Positions 1 through 9,703 of a stretch of DNA of 64,000 nt are shown one piece after another. Numbering within the stretch: position 1 is the first letter of the stretch; every line of letters starts with the position of its first letter. The notes under the pieces were generated by a model, which saw only the letters and a list, made by a program, of their open reading frames with translations, was not told the DNA's origin and searched no databases. Where the stretch lies: the NCBI GenBank assembly GCA_019915015.1, contig JAHBBC010000001.1:868001-932000 (forward strand), given 5' to 3'. A program made the position numbers and the translations under genes. Source of the stretch: Auriscalpium vulgare. Its lineage: Eukaryota > Basidiomycota > Agaricomycetes > Russulales > Auriscalpiaceae.

Positions 1-113
1 CGGTATTTATATTTGTGTTATCTTGATCACGGCAGCGTACTAAATGCCGCGTTCAGACTTGAGCCGCGGCAGCACTCCCCTCCGAGAATCCAACACTGGG
101 GAGTAGTTTAGTG
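1..113 (-). other. Left-edge flank, possible start of an LTR on the minus strand
   Basis: On the minus strand a purine run (GGAGGGGAG) is directly followed by TGCTGCCGCGG, and an AT-rich stretch with AAATATAAATA comes near the edge. This is the arrangement of a polypurine tract followed by an LTR start. The rest would lie outside the window, so this is only a suggestion. Confidence 0.2.
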
Positions 114-751
114 CACTATGTCCCTACAGTTGTAACAAGTGGGTGGTGTCATAGGCAGGCAGGATAGTGAAGTGCAAGTATAGGGCAGTATAGTGCACTA
201 TAGTGCATATATCAGTACTATAGTGTCCTTGGATGCACTATAGTAGTAGCATGACTGTAAGGACCATTGTATTTTTGCACCAATATAATGGGCTTTGAAA
301 ATGTTATAAATAATGGTGTAGATGCACAGGTGGAACTGCTATATAGAGGTAATTTGGCAGAATATATCTGTTTGATGGTAGAGAGCTGTAGGGCAATCAC
401 TGTCCAATGGATCCCATGGGTTTATGTACTATAGTGAATCAATAATATATTACAGAAATGCTGGGATATATGCACCTTCTCTCCATTCAAATGAGCTCTA
501 TAAATTCGGATGATATTACAGCATGTGGCTTAGTAGAGTGCATATGTGACCTGAATTTACCAGAATACAGGGGGTCATTTCTGAGGAGTTGTGCAGTGCA
601 CGCTGTATCAGATATTCATCTACTATAGTGATATTATACTCTTTAAGGCTTTCTTAATTTGTTATGGGATGACTGGACATTCATAAATCACGAAGAAAAA
701 GGTGAGCATATGTACTACACATGCCACTGCTGTCTGAATTTATCATAATAT
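114..751 (+). repeat. Left arm of the foldback element
   Basis: It is the reverse complement of 1412-2049 at roughly 98-99% identity by eye. Mismatches are seen for example near 152 and 622. The pairing breaks at 752. The 60-codon ORF read on the minus strand here reappears on the plus strand in the other arm, which is simply the inverted repeat and not a gene. Confidence 0.85.
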
Positions 752-1411
752 TTAAGACTAATGGGAAGCCGCACCAATGCATATATACTTATACACTATA
801 GTGTCATTTAGCTTGCTTCTATCCTCAAACTTTTTCAGCACTGAATAGCTCCTCAATACTTGGGGAAACAAATACCTAGATATTCCAGAGCACTATTACA
901 CCATGCCCCTTCCATCCCTGAAAGTTTTGTGTTCTTGCATGCAATTGGTATATAGTACCATACTTCTGATCCTTTGATACAGCCTAAATGATCTATATGT
1001 CCCTGTACCATCTATCCAAGCATATGTGTGAACTGAAATGATTATTTATTTTTCAATGAGCCATGATCCATGAAGCTTACTTGAGCACAAGCTCATCCTC
1101 TGTAAAAGAAATAGCCATTTATATCCATATGCCTGATCATAAACTGGATCACCCTGGGACAAGGATACCTCAGACATTACAGGCTATATGAGAGTGGAAG
1201 TACAGCACTTTCTGCCAACTCTAGATAGAATTCCCATATTTTGAGCATTGGGTGGGGCATGGTCTGTGAATACTCTATAATATCTGTGGATTATATTGAC
1301 CAAGTACTGGAGAGCTATTGGACACATTATATGCTTTTGTGGCCAACCAATTAGATCACCACTATAGTGCACAAATCTATATGCCTTGGTGTGGCTCACC
1401 AATGGCTTCAG

Positions 1412-2049
1412 ATATTATGATAAATTCAGACAGCAGTGGCATGTGTAGTACATATGCTCACCTTTTTCTTCGTGATTTATGAATGTCCAGTCATCCCATA
1501 ACAAATTAAGAAAGCCTTAAAGAGTATAATATCACTATAGTAGATGATTATCTGATACAGCGTGCACTGCACAACTCCTCAGAAATGACCCCCTGTATTC
1601 TGGTAAATTCAGGTCACATATGCAATCTACTAAGCCACATGCTGTAATATCATCCGAATTTATAGAGCCCATTTGAATGGAGAGAAGGTGCATATATCCC
1701 AGCATTTCTGTAATATATTATTGATTCACTATAGTACATAAACCCATGGGATCCATTGGACAGTGATTGCCCTACAGCTCTCTACCATCAAACAGATATA
1801 TTCTGCCAAATTACCTCTATATAGCAGTTCCACCTGTGCATCTACACCATTATTCATAACATTTTCAAAGCCCATTATATTGGTGCAAAAATACAATGGT
1901 CCTTACAGTCATGCTACTACTATAGTGCATCCAAGGACACTATAGTACTGATATATGCACTATAGTGCACTATACTGCCCTATACTTGCACTTCACTATC
2001 CTGCCTGCCTATAACACCACCCACTTGTTACAACTGTAGGGACATAGTG
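1412..2049 (-). repeat. Right arm of the foldback element
   Basis: Inverted copy of 114-751. It ends with TAGTG next to a chromovirus ORF3 fragment. Confidence 0.85.
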
Positions 2050-2057
2050 AATAAACT

Positions 2058-3122
2058 AAGCCCCACAGCCCCACTCGCATGGACAGCCTCCCTACGACCT
2101 CGTTGATGGACCGTATCACGAGTGGCGAGTCGACTACGACGACGACAAATGACACATTCCCAGGCGGAACTGCGACTGCGCCAGTCGTGGGTGAGGATGA
2201 ACTCGAGGAGGTACAAGAGGACGTATACGGGCAGAATTACGAATTGACCGGGTTAGCGACTTTCACGCCCGCCGTCCTGCGGCCCAACGGGACGCCAGTT
2301 GTAGTCCCGCTCATCGACCCTATTCTGACGGGACGGGTACATTTACTGCCGCGCTCGATGATTCGCGCCGCGCTCTGGAGGGACAAGTCCAGTGAACCAT
2401 GGCCACGCATCATCGCGTTCTTTCTGGGGAAGGGAATTCCTTTTTCATGGAGCTACCCAAAGGCGCTATTGCAGCAGCCATTGCCGGCAGTCCCTGCTGC
2501 ATGGGTGTCCCTCGTTCAGGACAGCGCTGCGCCCTTCCAATGGTGGCGCTCTCAGGCTGACCCCTGGGAAGCATACCTAGCAACAGTCCGGGAACTACTG
2601 GTACAGCCGAACGCACGCCTCTTCCTACACATGGGCGGTCTGGCCTGGAGATTGGCTAAGGAGTTTGGTCCAGCGAGTCTGATGGAGGACGCGGCGAGAG
2701 GACCTTCCAGGCTCGTCACAGACTACGGCGTAGGGGTTCCTACTCGTTCGCCGGATGCTGGCATCAGCGACAAGGAACGACGAGTAGACCTGGACCGTTT
2801 GTTCGGAGTGAAAAGAGGACGAAGCCTATGGCCGAGACAAAAAGACTTTCTCGATTCCAGAGCGTGGAATGGCGAGTGGTCTTGGTCAAACGAAGTCTGG
2901 TTTTCCATCCGCCTCGCAGCGTTAGTGTCCGGAAGAAGCGTAGAACCAAGAACTCCGAGCCAATGGACGAAAGATCTCAGGAACGGGTTACGACCAGTGG
3001 ACCGTCGTGAAACGTACGGCGCGGGGTCGGAGTTACACGCACAACACATGATCAACTCAGACCCTGACGTGGCGGCACTCGGCATCCTGGATTTTGTGTC
3101 GCTCCAACAGGCTTTCGAATGA
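2058..3122 (+). pseudogene. Truncated third ORF (ORF3) of a chromovirus-family retrotransposon
   Basis: The reading frame is open from about 2058, with the first ATG at 2079, and ends with TGA at 3120-3122. The product is about 347 residues and aligns along its length with the C-terminal part of the complete copy at 47588-50107. Shared blocks include PTTSLMDR near the start, the segment around WSYP, and the Trp-rich block SLWPRQKDFLDSRAWNGEWS. It ends earlier than the full copy and lacks the last residues that run into the LTR. The N-terminal half of ORF3 and all of gag-pol are missing; homology begins where the foldback element ends. The LTR at 3157 follows after a G-rich polypurine tract. 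Function unknown; no catalytic motif seen. It is a diverged copy, not a recent duplicate. Confidence 0.75.
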
Positions 3123-3156
3123 GGTAAAGCATCCTACGTTGCGACTGGGGGGGCTT

Positions 3157-3756
3157 TGTGACGGCTGCCTGCGGGGCCTGGGATGAGAGAGAGAGTCCCA
3201 ACGCAGGACGCTGGTAGATTAGTTGTAGCAGATTAGATAAGTCGGACTTTGAATTTCCCCTGTATGTATTTAAACGTTTCGAGCCGCATGGCAGGCACCA
3301 TTCATAATACAACGTGTTTTCTTTTCTTTCTTTCGTCTCGTCTTCATCTCTCACTCTGAACGATATTCGCTGTCCGTAGCTGCTTGAGAGCTACGAAGAC
3401 TCGACGACGCGACGACGCGACAAGTCACGCGCGTAGGTGCTTCGTGAGCGCTAGAAGGGCGCCCACAGGACCACACAACGCACGCGCTCGACTTGAGTCG
3501 TCGGCGCCTCGCCCGTCTCTCCCTTGAGTCCGTCAACAGGAGGAAACCTCCTACCGACGGCACTCCCGCTCGGGCTCCGTGCTCTAGAGCGTACTCTAGG
3601 ATCTCCCCGTTCTCCATCCTTCCGACCTTAGGAGGACGTCAGTCTCGCGGGGATAACCCTGCATCGACTGGACTCACACCTTTGGATCCTCCTCTGACTC
3701 GTCGTCCCTTTCGTCCTACGTCCGAGCAGCGAGACTCACCCTCAAGAGGCGTCTCA
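3157..3756 (+). repeat. 3' LTR of a chromovirus-family element (diverged copy)
   Basis: It begins TGTGACGG after the purine tract ACTGGGGGGGCTT and ends GAGGCGTCTCA, as do the LTRs of the complete element at 46988-59502. A TATTTAAA box lies near 3268. About 600 bp. The sequence to its right is gag of gypsy-2 on the minus strand, so this copy inserted into that gag. The 5' half is lost or outside the window, so no target duplication can be checked. Confidence 0.8.
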
Positions 3757-4218
3757 CCTTCCGGGAGTAGCGGGTCTGCATGAAATATTCGAGCGCTGTC
3801 TGGTCACTCCTTCCCACAACGAATCGGCGGAACAGCGCAAGTACTGCCTCCAGGAAGGTCCAATCGGCCTGCGGTCGGGATGGTGACTCAATCTCGTCAT
3901 TGTACCATTTAGCAGCACGGTCTGTCAAGCATTGGCCCAACGCATCCAGTCGGAGGGAGTCGTACTGCGGGCCAACTGTCTGGCTCAGGCGAAGCCATCG
4001 TAGCAATGCACCCAGCCACACTTCGAATGTGATCAGGTCGTCCTTGCCATTGTATGATTCGGGCATGGTGAATTTCAAGCCTTTTATCTGAAATCCAACG
4101 CTTACGGCCTCGCTCACACGCGATAACACCATTTCACGAATGCGCTCGGCGGGGTCGAGCACGCCCAATGCCCCGGACTTGGGAGTCGTCTGAGTGGGCA
4201 TAGGCTGCACCCGTGGCT
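3757..4218 (-). pseudogene. Gag core of gypsy-2 (second piece, truncated)
   Basis: The minus-strand frame encodes a Ty3/gypsy-type capsid segment: a block with MPESYNGKDD, then FEVWLGALLRWLR, then AAKWYNDEIE, and a downstream FLEAVLALFRRF. This is the usual pattern of retrotransposon gag, which packages element RNA into particles. The frame opens at the HLE-1 junction without its own start and is broken at 3757 by the chromovirus LTR. No zinc knuckle or protease remains. It is a fragment of one gag with the piece at 8208-9189. Confidence 0.7.
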
Positions 4219-4239
4219 TTTACGATTACTCTTAATCGT
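4219..4239 (+). repeat. Left terminal inverted repeat of HLE-1
   Basis: The core TACGATTACTCTTAATCGTT matches the inverted copy at 8154-8172 except for one A/G change. The same sequence starts HLE-2 at 32596. Confidence 0.75.
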
Positions 4240-4720
4240 TTCTTTCTCCAACAGGTCAGGCCAAAATGCGAACACATTATAAGTCGCTTTAGGAAATAGA
4301 TCCCACGGTCAAGTCGCGTCGTCCCAACTGCCTTTTTCAGTAATTCTTAGCTAAGCAGGTCCTGCCCTAAGCGTTGCAGGCTCTTTGCACTTCAAATAAT
4401 ACTAGTACTGCATGTAGTTTTGCTGTTGGCTCTAACTTCTTCAATCAGTCGAATGAAAGGAGCTTCCCGTGTTACAACTACTTTCAATTGTTTCTTTCTC
4501 TAACCAGTCAGGTCAAAAAGTGCACATCAGGAAAGTCACAAAAGGAAATAGATAGTTGCGTTGTCCCACCTGTCTAACTCAATAATTCTTAGGTAAGTAG
4601 CTTCTGCCTAATGTCTTTCCACATCTTTGCGCTTCAAAAGACGCTCGTGTCTGCGAGTATTTTATGTTTTCCAAGCTAACTAGCGCAGATATGCATATAA
4701 TTCCAATTGTTCTATGATCA
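4230..4720. repeat. Subterminal repeat units of HLE-1
   Basis: Two diverged units each contain TTTCTTTCTC, a GTCAGG box, GGAAATAGAT, and the block TAATTCTTAGCTAAG followed by CTGCC (near 4344 and 4573). A third motif, CTCGTGTCTGCGAGTATTTT, follows at about 4647. The same blocks recur two or three times in HLE-2 between 32610 and 33450. Confidence 0.6.
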
Positions 4721-4771
4721 GAAAAAGAAGCTCCTGGATTTCTATTTTTGGTAAAAAGTTCCCACGGCTGG

Positions 4772-4834
4772 TGTAGAGAAGCATGACGTAGTTTTCGAGT
4801 GGTTGAGCCGGTTTACTACGTCATGCTTCTCTAA
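4772..4834. repeat. Long hairpin in HLE-1
   Basis: The arms AGAGAAGCATGACGTAGT and ACTACGTCATGCTTCTCT are perfect complements around a loop of about 25 bp. The block ACCCGGCTACTACAATACC follows. HLE-2 has a hairpin at the same place with different arm sequence. Confidence 0.75.
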
Positions 4835-4883
4835 CCCGGCTACTACAATACCCGGGCTGAATATCTATATTATTAAAAATGTG

Positions 4884-4964
4884 CAAAGGGGGGGAATTGA
4901 ACCTACAACCCATTGCTTACACAATACAATATAAGAGCATTAACCATTAGACTACAGTGCAGTG
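4884..4964 (-). tRNA. tRNA-like sequence (Pol III box A/B), probably SINE-type or degenerate
   Basis: The minus strand reads TAGTCTAATGG (box A) and, about 35 bp on, GGTTCAATTCC (box B), followed by C-rich and then T-rich sequence. The T stem pairs poorly and no acceptor stem closes, so it is unlikely to be a working tRNA. A similar sequence sits at the same relative position in HLE-2, so it belongs to the mobile element. Confidence 0.4.
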
Positions 4965-5310
4965 GGTATAGTTAAGCTGTGTATAGTCTATATCAACATT
5001 ATCTTGACTCTTGCTCTACAATACATTTTGCTCTTCTCATCACTTTCTTTTCCTTTCCCCAATACAATACATACATATTATATATCTGTAGAAAGGTAAA
5101 ATTAATGTAAACACAATGGCCAGGATCCCAGAGTCTGGATCATTTGCAAAGTACGAGACATTTTTATATTGCTCACCTGTGTTCAGATCATTTGATTATG
5201 TGAGCAATATGCAAAGTGGTATGTTAATACACCTTGCTCCGCTGATATGCTTCGAACATAGTGATATGCCTCCTACGTGGGTGGCTACCATTTACACAAT
5301 TCTGATGCAC

Positions 5311-7306
5311 GTACTACTTCAATTCTGTGAGGGACCCTCCGGGCCCACTCGGTGTACTCCGCGGGGACCCTGCGGAGTCCCGCACGCCATGCACCCCGCG
5401 GGCTCAGGTGCACCCAGCCATTGCTGGAGCGGCTGGAGCTCGCGCGCAGCGCACGAGATGTCGCGAGGTCCTCGCGGGAGCTGACAGGCCAAACACCGTC
5501 CACGCTGCCGCCGCCTGCGCCCCGCGGGGACCCTGCGCACCCGCAAGGACCCTGCGTGCCATGCGTTGAGCGAACAACGAGCCGCGCTTTGGCGGCAGAG
5601 CGGGGCACGGCGACGCGAGCGGAATGTCCGGCATGGGCGTTGGCAGCGGTGAGCTCGGGCGCGAAGCAGTGCCCGGGATGCGCTTGTCAGAGACGAAAGT
5701 CTCGAGCATCGCGGTGGGAACACTGTCAGACTTGAGCGCGGAGAACTTGAACGTCAAGAAGCTGCGTGTTGGCGAGGAGTCTGCCAGGGGTCAGTAGAGG
5801 GTGTGGGGTGGGATGGGAGGCGGCGTACCTGGTTTTCGCCTCGAGAGACGGGTGCAGTCACCCTCCACGCAAATCTCTGCTCGTTGTCCCAATGTGCGCC
5901 CCTGCACATCGCCCTCGCCCTCCTTGCCCTCGCCCTCGTCGTATTCGCTGAGTGTTCCTACATGTCGTGCTCATCGTCTTTGTTGTGTTCACTGTGTGTC
6001 ACCCTTGTCACACTGCGTGCCCATGTGTGTCGTCCTCGCTGCACAGCCAGGAGGCACCTGGTGTGGCGCCATACAAGACTGCACAAAAATCACGATTGTC
6101 AGGGGGGCATGAGGATGCGGAAGCGACTCAGGAGGGCGAGTGACGGAGGGAGAGAATCTGACAAACTGTAAGCTGTAGCCTCCTGTAGCCAAAGGCTGAT
6201 TCCCATGACGGGCAATCAACAAACACACATGACCGTGTGACTGTGCGGCTCTGTTCAACGCAGCGAACTTGTACCACATGCCTCCACCTGCTGCCAACCC
6301 CTGCGCCTTCCCCCCACCCTCGCGCCTCCCCCTCACACTACCAGTGCCCAGCTCAGCTATGCAACAAATCGCCAACAACGAGGATGTTAAAGGCGCACGA
6401 CGACAGGGTGCACGACCAAGACAACCGCCAGGGGCGTACAATGAGAGCAACAACGAGGAGCAGCGCACAGCAAGGGCGACGTGCAGGGGCGTAGAATGGC
6501 ACGCAACACAGGCAAGGAGCAGGGGCAGACCACGACAGCGACAGGGTCATGCAGCGGCGAGGGGCACGGGCGACGACTGCAACGAGGGGTGGACGACAAC
6601 AGCGCCGACGGGCGCATGGCGGCAGCGATAGGGTGCGCGCGCTGCGGGCGACGAGGGGCGTGCGCGTCGACCAGGCGGAGCACCAACGGCGGCCGCCAAT
6701 GCCGTGGCGGGGTGTACCGCAGCACCCGAGCGGCGCGCAGACCGGGCGGTATCTGCCCAGTCCTGGCGCACAACGATGGCAACAAGGGGCACGGACGTGG
6801 ACCAGGCGGGCCCGTTGATAGGCCGGGTGGGGCACACGATGACGGGGTCACGGCGCGCTACAAGGGCCACGGAGGCGCAGCAAGGGCAACAAGTAGGGGC
6901 GCGCTTTGAGGGACATGCGCGGGGTGCCAACGATGGCGGTGACAGCAGAGGCGGGCACTCGAGCGGCAGGCAGCCTGGGGCGGAGTCTGCCCGGTCCTGG
7001 CGGAGTCCCTCGGGAGAGCAATGGTGAGTGCCGCTCGACTCCTGCGGCGCGGGGTTCTGTTGGTTGCGCAGGGCCCCTACGTGGGCGGACGGCGGCTGCA
7101 TCGACGGTGCCGCTGAGCCCCCGCCACACGCGGTCCTGGCGGCTCCCGCAAGGACCTCGCGGCGTTTCATGCTCTGCGCACGAGCTCCAGCCGCTCCAGC
7201 AATGACTGGGCGGGTCTGCGCCTGCGGGGTGCATGTGGGACTCCGCAGGGTTCCCGTGGAGTATACCAAGTGGGCCCGGAGGGTGCCCCACGGAACTGAA
7301 GTCTCT
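5311..7306. mobile_element. GC-rich hAT-like non-autonomous element inside HLE-1
   Basis: Imperfect inverted repeats of about 180 bp face each other at 5316-5500 and 7130-7302. Each begins ACTTCARTTCYGTG and then CCCTCCGGGCCCACT. The 8-bp sequence TGATGCAC occurs just outside both ends (5303-5310 and 7307-7314), as an 8-bp hAT target duplication would. The interior is GC-rich with short purine-rich repeats; its long open frames on both strands overlap each other and show no domain, so I treat them as non-coding. The terminal 4-5 bp do not match well, which leaves the exact ends uncertain. Confidence 0.5.
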
Positions 7307-7314
7307 TGATGCAC

Positions 7315-8153
7315 TGCGGCGCTTATGCAGCAGCTCCTATCTTCACCAGGTATCCCCAATGCTATCACTTTCACTCACCCACTCACACGACAGCTAGCTC
7401 TGTAGCTGTTTGCACAGTAGCTCCATGCAGTTTGCCTGACGCTCGCTCACACTGGCACATTATCAGATGGCGTTTGCTACAGTCTTGCAATATTTGCCCA
7501 AGGTCGCACCAACTTGCTATATATTTAGACAAGCTGGCACACACTCGCAGTCAATACGACAGCTTTGCCCTAGCATCCCTATGCAGTTGCATCACCTGTC
7601 CGCACGCAGCCAGCCACATTACCGCATGGCTCACCCAACTCACCCAAGCATCTAGAGCAGTCCACCAAATGCAATGCATAGCCCTTGAATCTTGGCCCTC
7701 TATCACCGCATCTGATTCAAGGATGCTATGCAGAAAATTGCAACACAATCATACAGCTGTCCTTGCAAGGACTACAAAGCATGGTGCACCCTCCTTAACT
7801 AGCATGTGGCCACGGGGAGGATTTGCCCCCTTGTTGAGTCCCTAGGTGTTGCCCGCCTTTATCATCCTGAAGGCAGACTTCACCACCCTCCCACAGGAGG
7901 TAAACAACTACAGTGTGCTCAATGCCAAAACTGTCCCAGACTCTTACCCCTTTCGTGTACTGAGAATATCCTCACTGATTCCACAAAGGGGAAGAAGATC
8001 TGGGGTAAGAAGGACATATCAAACTTGTTCTTCCAGACAAGACACGTGTTAACCCAAACAACATCTACCTTATGGCTGACACAACACCTTTGTTGATAAT
8101 CTGTAATTCAGTCTATCTTCAAATCAAGAAGATACCTGCCCTCCTCCCTCCCA
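7315..8153. other. HLE-1 right-hand interior, no gene seen
   Basis: About 840 bp of medium-GC sequence with no frame that reads as protein and no recognisable RNA. It belongs to HLE-1 by position, between the hAT-like insertion and the internal inverted repeat. Confidence 0.5.
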
Positions 8154-8207
8154 ACGATTAAGAGTAATTGTACTGCCATGCGTGCACTGGCCATTTCACA
8201 CCAAGTG
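8154..8207 (-). repeat. Right end of HLE-1: internal inverted repeat plus 35-bp tail
   Basis: ACGATTAAGAGTAATTGTA is the inverted copy of the left end. The tail that follows (CTGCCATGC to CACCAAGTG) is shared with HLE-2 at 39339-39374 apart from a few substitutions, and can fold into a short hairpin. Confidence 0.7.
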
Positions 8208-9189
8208 CCGATATGACGCTATACGGGGACACACTTGTGTAGGGTTCTGCAATGCGGACATGTCGCTCTGTGGTCTTATCGACGTCCCGCTCGAACTGTC
8301 TGATATGATCGCGGACTTTGTTACGTTCAGGGGAGCTTGTCATCTCTCGTGCCACTGGCGTATCCGCCCTAGCAGTGGGTGTCGTTTTCTGTATCATCTC
8401 TGCCATACGGGCGCGGTGTACCTCAAGGTTGCGCCGTCCTTCCTCGGGCGTGCGGGTACCGTGAATAGCGTGGGTGCTATTCTGCGCTGCGTCGATGATG
8501 CTCGGCGGTGTACGCGGGCTCGAGGTTGTCGTATCCGGTACGCTCGGCGGCGTCACTACAATGTTCACCGCAGGACTCGGCGGGATCTGGCTGAGGTTTA
8601 TTTCCTCTTCCTCCTGCTTAATCACCGGTGTCATTGCTGGTGGACCGTACTGGTTCACTATGGATCTGATGATACCGTCTATCTGGGCACGAACTACGGT
8701 AGCCGCCTGCACAGACTGTCGCGCCTGTTCGGCGACGACCGAAGCCGTCTTGACCTGCGACGCATGTGCGGCGACATGCATCTGGAGGTCGTCTAACATA
8801 GTGATCAGTCGGGGGTCCATGATCAGGGTACCCGGGTGCCCTTGATCATGGGCCAGTGCCCGCCCTTTGCCCTTGTCACCGCGTGACGTGGCAGTCGTCT
8901 CGTCGTCGGGCATGTCCAGCGTATCCTCGATGTCGGTGAGCGACGTCAAGGCGCTCCCGCCACCCAGGCCCATGTCTATCGACTGATTGGCTTGAGTGTG
9001 CGAGGGGCCGGGGTTCAGGCTGGGGCCCGGGGGCTCCACAACCACTGCCGGGACGAGCGCAGGCGTGTGCGGGTCCTCAACCGGCGATTCCTCCGGCTCA
9101 AGGTGAACGGGAGGAGGGGGGTTGCTCGGTTGCTTCGTGTTCCCGCCAGTACGGGGGGACACACGGTTCTTCTCAATGCGAGGCGCCAT
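8208..9189 (-). pseudogene. Gag N-terminal part of gypsy-2, interrupted by HLE-1
   Basis: Translation would start at the ATG at 9189 (MAPRIEKNRVS). A further in-frame ATG exists upstream at 9258, but MAPR resembles the MAPKPK start of the gypsy-1 gag. About 330 residues follow: a Pro/Glu-rich disordered N-terminus, a SSLTD-type acidic stretch, a region with QVKTASVVAEQARQSVQAA that is likely helical or coiled, and a basic C-terminal part. The frame then runs into the HLE-1 tail, which adds a spurious ending (AWQYNYS) and a stop at 8158. Without HLE-1 it continues in frame into 3757-4218. Gag would form the particle; no enzymatic motif is present. Confidence 0.7.
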
Positions 9190-9263
9190 CGTATCACTAC
9201 AGATGGCAGATTTCAGTAACTTTGAGTTAACTCGATAAACATACTTTGAGGCGTTCAAAAAAC

Positions 9264-9466
9264 TGTAAGAACTAGTTATCTTGAGGTCTTGCTGTTCACT
9301 CTAAAAGAACGGAATCCACGTATATTGAGCGAACTCGGTGGATGCCGTAGGTGTAGGATGGATGTACAAGACAAGAAGATGCCTTCCCATAAAGGGAAGG
9401 CGCGACTACAACTACGGCTCGTGTAAACAATAACAAATAACGCCCGCAACGCGTGCCCGCATTACA
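9264..9466 (-). repeat. 5' LTR of gypsy-2
   Basis: 203 bp, starting TGTAAGAACTAG and ending GCATTACA on the plus strand (TG...CA with TGTAA/TTACA inverted ends). It lies 75 bp upstream of the gag start. Its outer side is chromovirus ORF3 sequence. Confidence 0.55.
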
Positions 9467-9703
9467 TTTGTCCACGGAGACCTCACCCTGACGCCGACAC
9501 AGTGGGCTAAAAAACTGTGTAACGCCTTACGCCCAGCTGAACGACATGCACTAGACGGCGTAGGTTCGGAGGCACATGCAGAAGGCAGGATCAACGCAGA
9601 CCCTGACATCGCCGCTCTGGGAATCCTCGACTTGGGCGCGCTGCATGCCGCTTGGGACAATACAAGTGAAGCTTCCTACGCCGAGACTGGGGGGGCTTTG
9701 TGA
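9467..9703 (+). pseudogene. ORF3 C-terminal fragment of a chromovirus copy
   Basis: The plus-strand frame reads LTLTPTQWAK, NALRPAERHALDG, INADPDIAALGIL and finally AETGGAL before TGA at 9701-9703. This matches the last about 75 residues of the complete ORF3 (47588-50107) with few changes. The stop lies inside the LTR, as in the complete element. The rest of this copy was separated by the gypsy-2 insertion and is not in the window. Confidence 0.8.

Larger units (their letters stand above)
114..2049. mobile_element. CACTA-like foldback element with long terminal inverted repeats
   Basis: The element starts CACTATGTCCC and ends GGGACATAGTG. Its arms (114-751 and 1412-2049) are reverse complements of each other over about 638 bp, with only a handful of mismatches seen. 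The loop (752-1411) is AT-rich and has no credible coding region. Copies of ACTATAGT and GCACTATAGTGCA crowd both ends, as the subterminal repeats of CACTA (EnSpm/CMC) elements do. There is no transposase, so it would be non-autonomous. No clean 3-bp target duplication is visible: the flanks are GTG and AAT. Weak inverted similarity continues about 15 bp outwards, so the true ends may lie slightly outside. The right end abuts a truncated retrotransposon ORF. A simple inverted duplication is the alternative. Confidence 0.6.
4219..8207. mobile_element. HLE-1: TSD-less Helitron-like element with asymmetric inverted repeats
   Basis: On the plus strand it starts TTTACGATTACTCTTAATCG and ends CATTTCACACCAAGTG. 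The left-terminal sequence recurs inverted at 8154-8172, about 35 bp inside the right end, followed by a weak hairpin (ACTGG/CCAAGT with one bulge). HLE-2 has the same two ends. Excising exactly this segment rejoins gypsy-2 gag in frame with no duplicated target bases. Lack of TSD, asymmetric inverted repeats and a 3' hairpin are features described for Helitron/Helentron elements. No Rep or helicase is encoded, so it would be non-autonomous. Inside are subterminal repeats, a hairpin, a tRNA-like sequence and a hAT-like insertion. The family assignment is inference; the boundaries are well supported. Confidence 0.6.
3757..9466 (-). mobile_element. Gypsy-2: truncated Ty3/gypsy retrotransposon (5' LTR and gag only)
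   Basis: A minus-strand element made of an LTR (9264-9466) and gag in two pieces (8208-9189 and 3757-4218), separated by HLE-1. Removing HLE-1 rejoins the gag reading frame exactly. The element is cut at 3757 by a chromovirus LTR, so protease, pol and the 3' LTR are absent here. Its 5' LTR lies against a fragment of chromovirus ORF3, which shows that gypsy-2 inserted into an older chromovirus copy. Confidence 0.7.

Noticed and set aside
218..400. 60-codon ORF that recurs at 1763-1945 on the other strand
   Set aside because: Product of the inverted repeat; no promoter, intron or homology.
3493..3783. 96-codon ORF in the LTR at 3157-3756 and similar ones in other chromovirus LTRs
   Set aside because: Basic, LTR-internal and not conserved in frame between LTR copies.
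4884..4964. A functional tRNA gene
   Set aside because: Box A and B are present but the T and acceptor stems do not pair, and the copy in HLE-2 shows it is part of a mobile element.
5285..7374. Many overlapping frames of 80-275 codons on both strands
   Set aside because: The region is GC-rich and part of an inverted-repeat element; frames overlap in all phases, with Arg/Ala-rich low-complexity products and no domain.
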